From the NCBI GenBank assembly GCA_030549335.1, contig CM060198.1, positions 39,069,853 to 39,133,852 of the forward strand: a DNA stretch of 64,000 nt, written 5' to 3'. The number at the start of each line of letters is the position of its first letter. The first letter of the stretch is position 1. Source of the DNA: Pontederia crassipes (lineage: Eukaryota > Streptophyta > Magnoliopsida > Commelinales > Pontederiaceae). The notes beneath the pieces are model-generated. The model made no database searches. It saw only the letters and a program-made list of their open reading frames with translations, and was not told where the DNA came from. Shown one piece after another: positions 61,013 to 64,000 of the stretch. Both the position numbers and the translations under genes were made by a program.

Positions 61013-64000
61013 TCAGAGTAAGGTTCAAACCACTAAGTTATAGATACTTATTACTACCTTTGGGTATCCTAAGAGGTGATAGATCCTTAGAACTTTAACT
61101 TTATTTCCAACCGAAGTTGAACCGTTACAATCAATGATAAAGCTCTTGGGGATTAGAGTCTTAGAGTAAGGTTCCAAACCACTAAGTGATAGATACTTAT
61201 TTCGACCTTTGGATATCCTAAGAGGTGATAGATCCTTAGAACCTTAACTCTATTTCAAACCGAAGTCAAACCGTTACAATCAATGATAAAGCTCTTGGGG
61301 ATTAGAGTCTTAGAGTAAGGTTCAAAGCACTAAGTGATAGATACTTATTACGACCTTTGGGTATCCCAAGAGGTGATAGATCCTTAACCTTAACTCTATT
61401 TCCAACCGAAGTTGAACCGTTACAATCAATGATAAAGCTCTTAGGGATTAGAGTCTCAGAGTAAGGTTCAAACCACTAAGTTATAGATACTTATTACTAC
61501 CTTTGGGTATCCTAAGAGGTGATAGATCCTTAGAACTTTAACTTTATTTCCAACCGAAGTTGAACCGTTACAATCAATGATAAAGCTCTTGGGGATTAGA
61601 GTCATAGAGTAAGGTTCAAACGACTAAGATATAGATACTTATTACAACCTTTGGGTATCCAAAGAGGTGATAGATCCTTAGAACTTTAACTCTATTTCCA
61701 ACCGAAGTCAAACCGTTAAAATCAATGATAAAGCTCTTGGGGATTAGAGTCTTAGAGTAAGGTTCAAACCACTAAGTTATACATACTTATTACAACCTTT
61801 GGGTATCCTAAGAGGTGATAGATCCTTAGAACTATAACTCTATTTCGAACCGAAGTTGAACCGTTACAATCAATGATAATGCTCTTGGGGAATAGAGTCA
61901 TAGAGTAAGGTTCAAATCTCTAAGTTATAGATACTTATTACAACCTTTGGGTATCCAAAGAGGTGCTAGATCCTTAGAACTTTAACTCTATTTCCAATCG
62001 AAGTTCAACCGTTACAATGAATGATAAAGCTCTTAGGGATTAGAGTCTTAGAGTAAGGTTCAGACCACTAAGTTAAAGAAACTTATTACAACCTTGGGTA
62101 TCCTAAGAGGTGATAGATCCTTAGAACTTTAACTCAATTTCCAACCGAAGTTGAACCGTTACAATCAATGATAAAGCTCTTGGGGATTAGACTGTTAGAG
62201 TATGGTTCAAATAACTAAGTTATACCTACTTATTACAACCTTTGGGTATCCCAAGAGGTGATAGATCCTTAGAACTTTAACTCTATTTCCAACCGAAGTT
62301 GAACCGTTACAATCAATGATAAAGCTCTTGGGGATTAGAGTCTTAGAGTAAGGTTTAAACCACTAAGTTATAGATACTTATTACTACCTTTGGGTATTCC
62401 AAGAGGTGATAGATCCTTAGAACTTTAACTCTATTTCCAACAGAAGTTGAACCTTTACAATCAATGATAAAGCTCTTGGGGATTAGAGTCTTAGAGTAAG
62501 GTTCAAATCACTAAGATATAGATACTTATTACAACCTTTGGGTATCCAAAGAGGTGATAGATCCTTAGAACTTTAACTCTATTTCCAACCGAAGTCAAAC
62601 CGTTACAATCAATGATAAAGCTCTTGGGGATTAGAGTCTTAGAGTAAGGTTCAAAGCTCTAAGTTATAGATACTTGTTACAACCTTTGGGAATCCAAAGA
62701 GGTGATAGATCCTTAGAACTTTAACTCTATTGCAAACCGAAGTTGAACAGTTACAATCAATGATAAAGCTCTTGGGGATTAGAGTCTTAGAGTAAGGTTC
62801 AAACCACTAAGTGATAGATACTTATTTCGACCTTTGGGTATCTTAAGAGGTGATAGAACCTTAGAACCTTAACTCTATTTCAAACCGAAGTTGAACCGTT
62901 ACAATCAATGATAAAGCTCTTGGGGATTAGAGTCATAGAGTAAGGTTCTAACGACTAAGATATAGATACTTATTACAACTTTTGGGTATCCAAAGAGGTG
63001 ATAGATCCTTAGAACTTTAACTCTATTTCCAACAGTAGTCAAACCGTTAAAATCAATGATAAAGCTCTTGGGGATTAGAGTCTTAGAGTAAGGTTCAAAC
63101 CACTAAGTTATACATACTTATTACAACCTTTGGGTATCCTAAGAGGTGATAGATCCTTAGAACTATAACTCTATTTCGAACCGAAGTTGAACCGTTACAA
63201 TCAATGATAATGCTCTTGGGGAATAGAGTCATAGAGTAAGGTTCAAATCTCTAAGTTATAGATACTTATTACAACCTTTGGGTATCCAAAGAGGTGCTAG
63301 ATCCTTAGAACTTTAACTATATTTCCAATCGAAGTTCAACCGTTACAATGAATGATAAAGCTCTTGGGGATTAGAGTCTTAGAGTAAGGTTCAAACCACT
63401 AAGTTAAAGAAACTTATTACAACCTTGGGTATCCTAAGAGGTGATAGATCCTTAGAACTTTAACTCAATTTCCAACCGAAGTTGAACCGTTACAATCAAT
63501 GATAAAGCTCTTGGGGATTAGAATGTTAGAGTATGGTTCAAACAACTAAGTTATACATACTTATTACAACCTTTGGGTATCCCAAGAGGTGATAGATCCT
63601 TAGAACTTTAACTCTATTTCCAACCGAAGTTGAACCGTTACAATCAATGATAAAGCTCTTGGGGATTAGAGTCTTAGAGTAAGGTTCAAACCACTAAGTT
63701 ATAGATACTTATTACTACCTTTGGGTATCCCAAGAGGTGATAGAACCTTAGAACTTTAACTCTATTTCCAAACGAAGTTGAACCGTTACAATCAATGATA
63801 AAGCTCTTGGGGATTAGAGCCTTAGAGTAAGGTTCAAACCACTAAGATATAGATACTTATTACAACCTTTGGGTATCCAAAGAGGTGATAGATCCTTAGA
63901 ACTTTAACTCTATTTCCAACTGAAGACAAACCGTTACAATCAATGATAAAGCTCTTGGGGATTAGAGTGTTAGAGTAAGGTTCAAACCACTAATTGATAG
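60573..64000 (+). repeat. 148-bp satellite DNA array, right segment
   Basis: The same satellite resumes in the same orientation and phase directly after the retrotransposon and its target-site copy. The insertion split one monomer at about monomer position 90. About 23 monomer-lengths follow, and the array runs off the right end of the window. Variant types here (GTCATAGAG, ACTATAACTC, TTTCGAACC) match those at about 47.1-47.6 kb, so this is one array split by the insertion and not an unrelated locus. Confidence 0.97.
61560..64000 (+). repeat. 9-monomer higher-order repeat, about 1.8 copies of 1331 bp
   Basis: GTCATAGAG occurs at 61601 and 62932, a spacing of 1331 bp (9 x 148 minus 1). Shared markers are ACTATAACTC with TTTCGAACC, GAGGTGCTAG, AAGTTAAAG, the one-base-short ACCTTGGGTATCC monomer and AGAGTATGGTTC. 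Copy 1 is about 61560-62890, and copy 2 runs to the window end. The period equals that of the 7.6-10.5 kb block, but the monomer variants differ, so the two arose independently. Confidence 0.85.

Noticed and set aside
1-64000. rRNA, tRNA, telomere repeat or 5S array
   Set aside because: No telomere-type TTTAGGG runs, no tRNA cloverleaf and no 5S-like sequence were recognised; the 148-bp unit is unrelated to these by eye.
1-64000. CENP-B box in the monomer
   Set aside because: No match to the TTCG...A..CGGG core was found in the consensus; plants generally lack a proven CENP-B system.

Overview
The window is plant nuclear DNA with two components: a long tandem satellite array (1-50428 and 60573-64000) and one nearly intact Ty3/gypsy LTR retrotransposon (50429-60567, minus strand) inserted into it. 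A plant is indicated by a primer binding site matching plant initiator Met-tRNA, a Gag-Pol with a C-terminal chromodomain-like region typical of the Tekay/Del chromovirus clade, and a satellite whose monomer is close to nucleosome length. The satellite is not one I can assign to a species. No host protein gene, rRNA, tRNA or CRISPR array is visible.

Satellite: the monomer is 148 bp (about 36% G+C), all copies run head to tail in the same orientation, and roughly 364 monomer-lengths are present. Both ends of the window lie inside the array. The array is not homogeneous. It is a patchwork of domains, each with its own higher-order period, measured here from rare diagnostic variants: 16 monomers (2367 bp, 2.4-7.2 kb), 9 monomers (1331 bp, 7.6-10.5 kb and again 61.6-64 kb), 11 monomers plus a 64-bp stub (1694 bp, 12.1-15.5 kb), 13 monomers (1924 bp, 24.6-30.1 kb), 17 monomers (2516 bp, 35.6-40.3 kb), 18 monomers (2654 bp, 42.4-47.3 kb) and a local 3-mer (444 bp) around the insertion. 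A 1.4-kb block at the very start of the window recurs 34,172 bp downstream almost unchanged.

Retrotransposon: 10,139 bp, with two 2750-bp LTRs that differ at one site I could find, a 5-bp target duplication (CTTAG), PBS, PPT, a short gag-start ORF and a 1368-codon Gag-Pol ORF with zinc knuckle, protease, RT, RNase H, integrase and chromodomain-like tail. The gag start lies in a different frame from the rest, so this copy looks recently inserted but broken in gag. The LTR carries three ~100-bp tandem modules with hairpin potential.

Together this is what a centromeric or other heterochromatic satellite block of a plant looks like. Centromere identity itself cannot be decided from sequence. The most interesting observations are the multi-period higher-order structure, CpG-decay variants that define monomer classes, and a dyad at the monomer boundary that several variant classes preserve.
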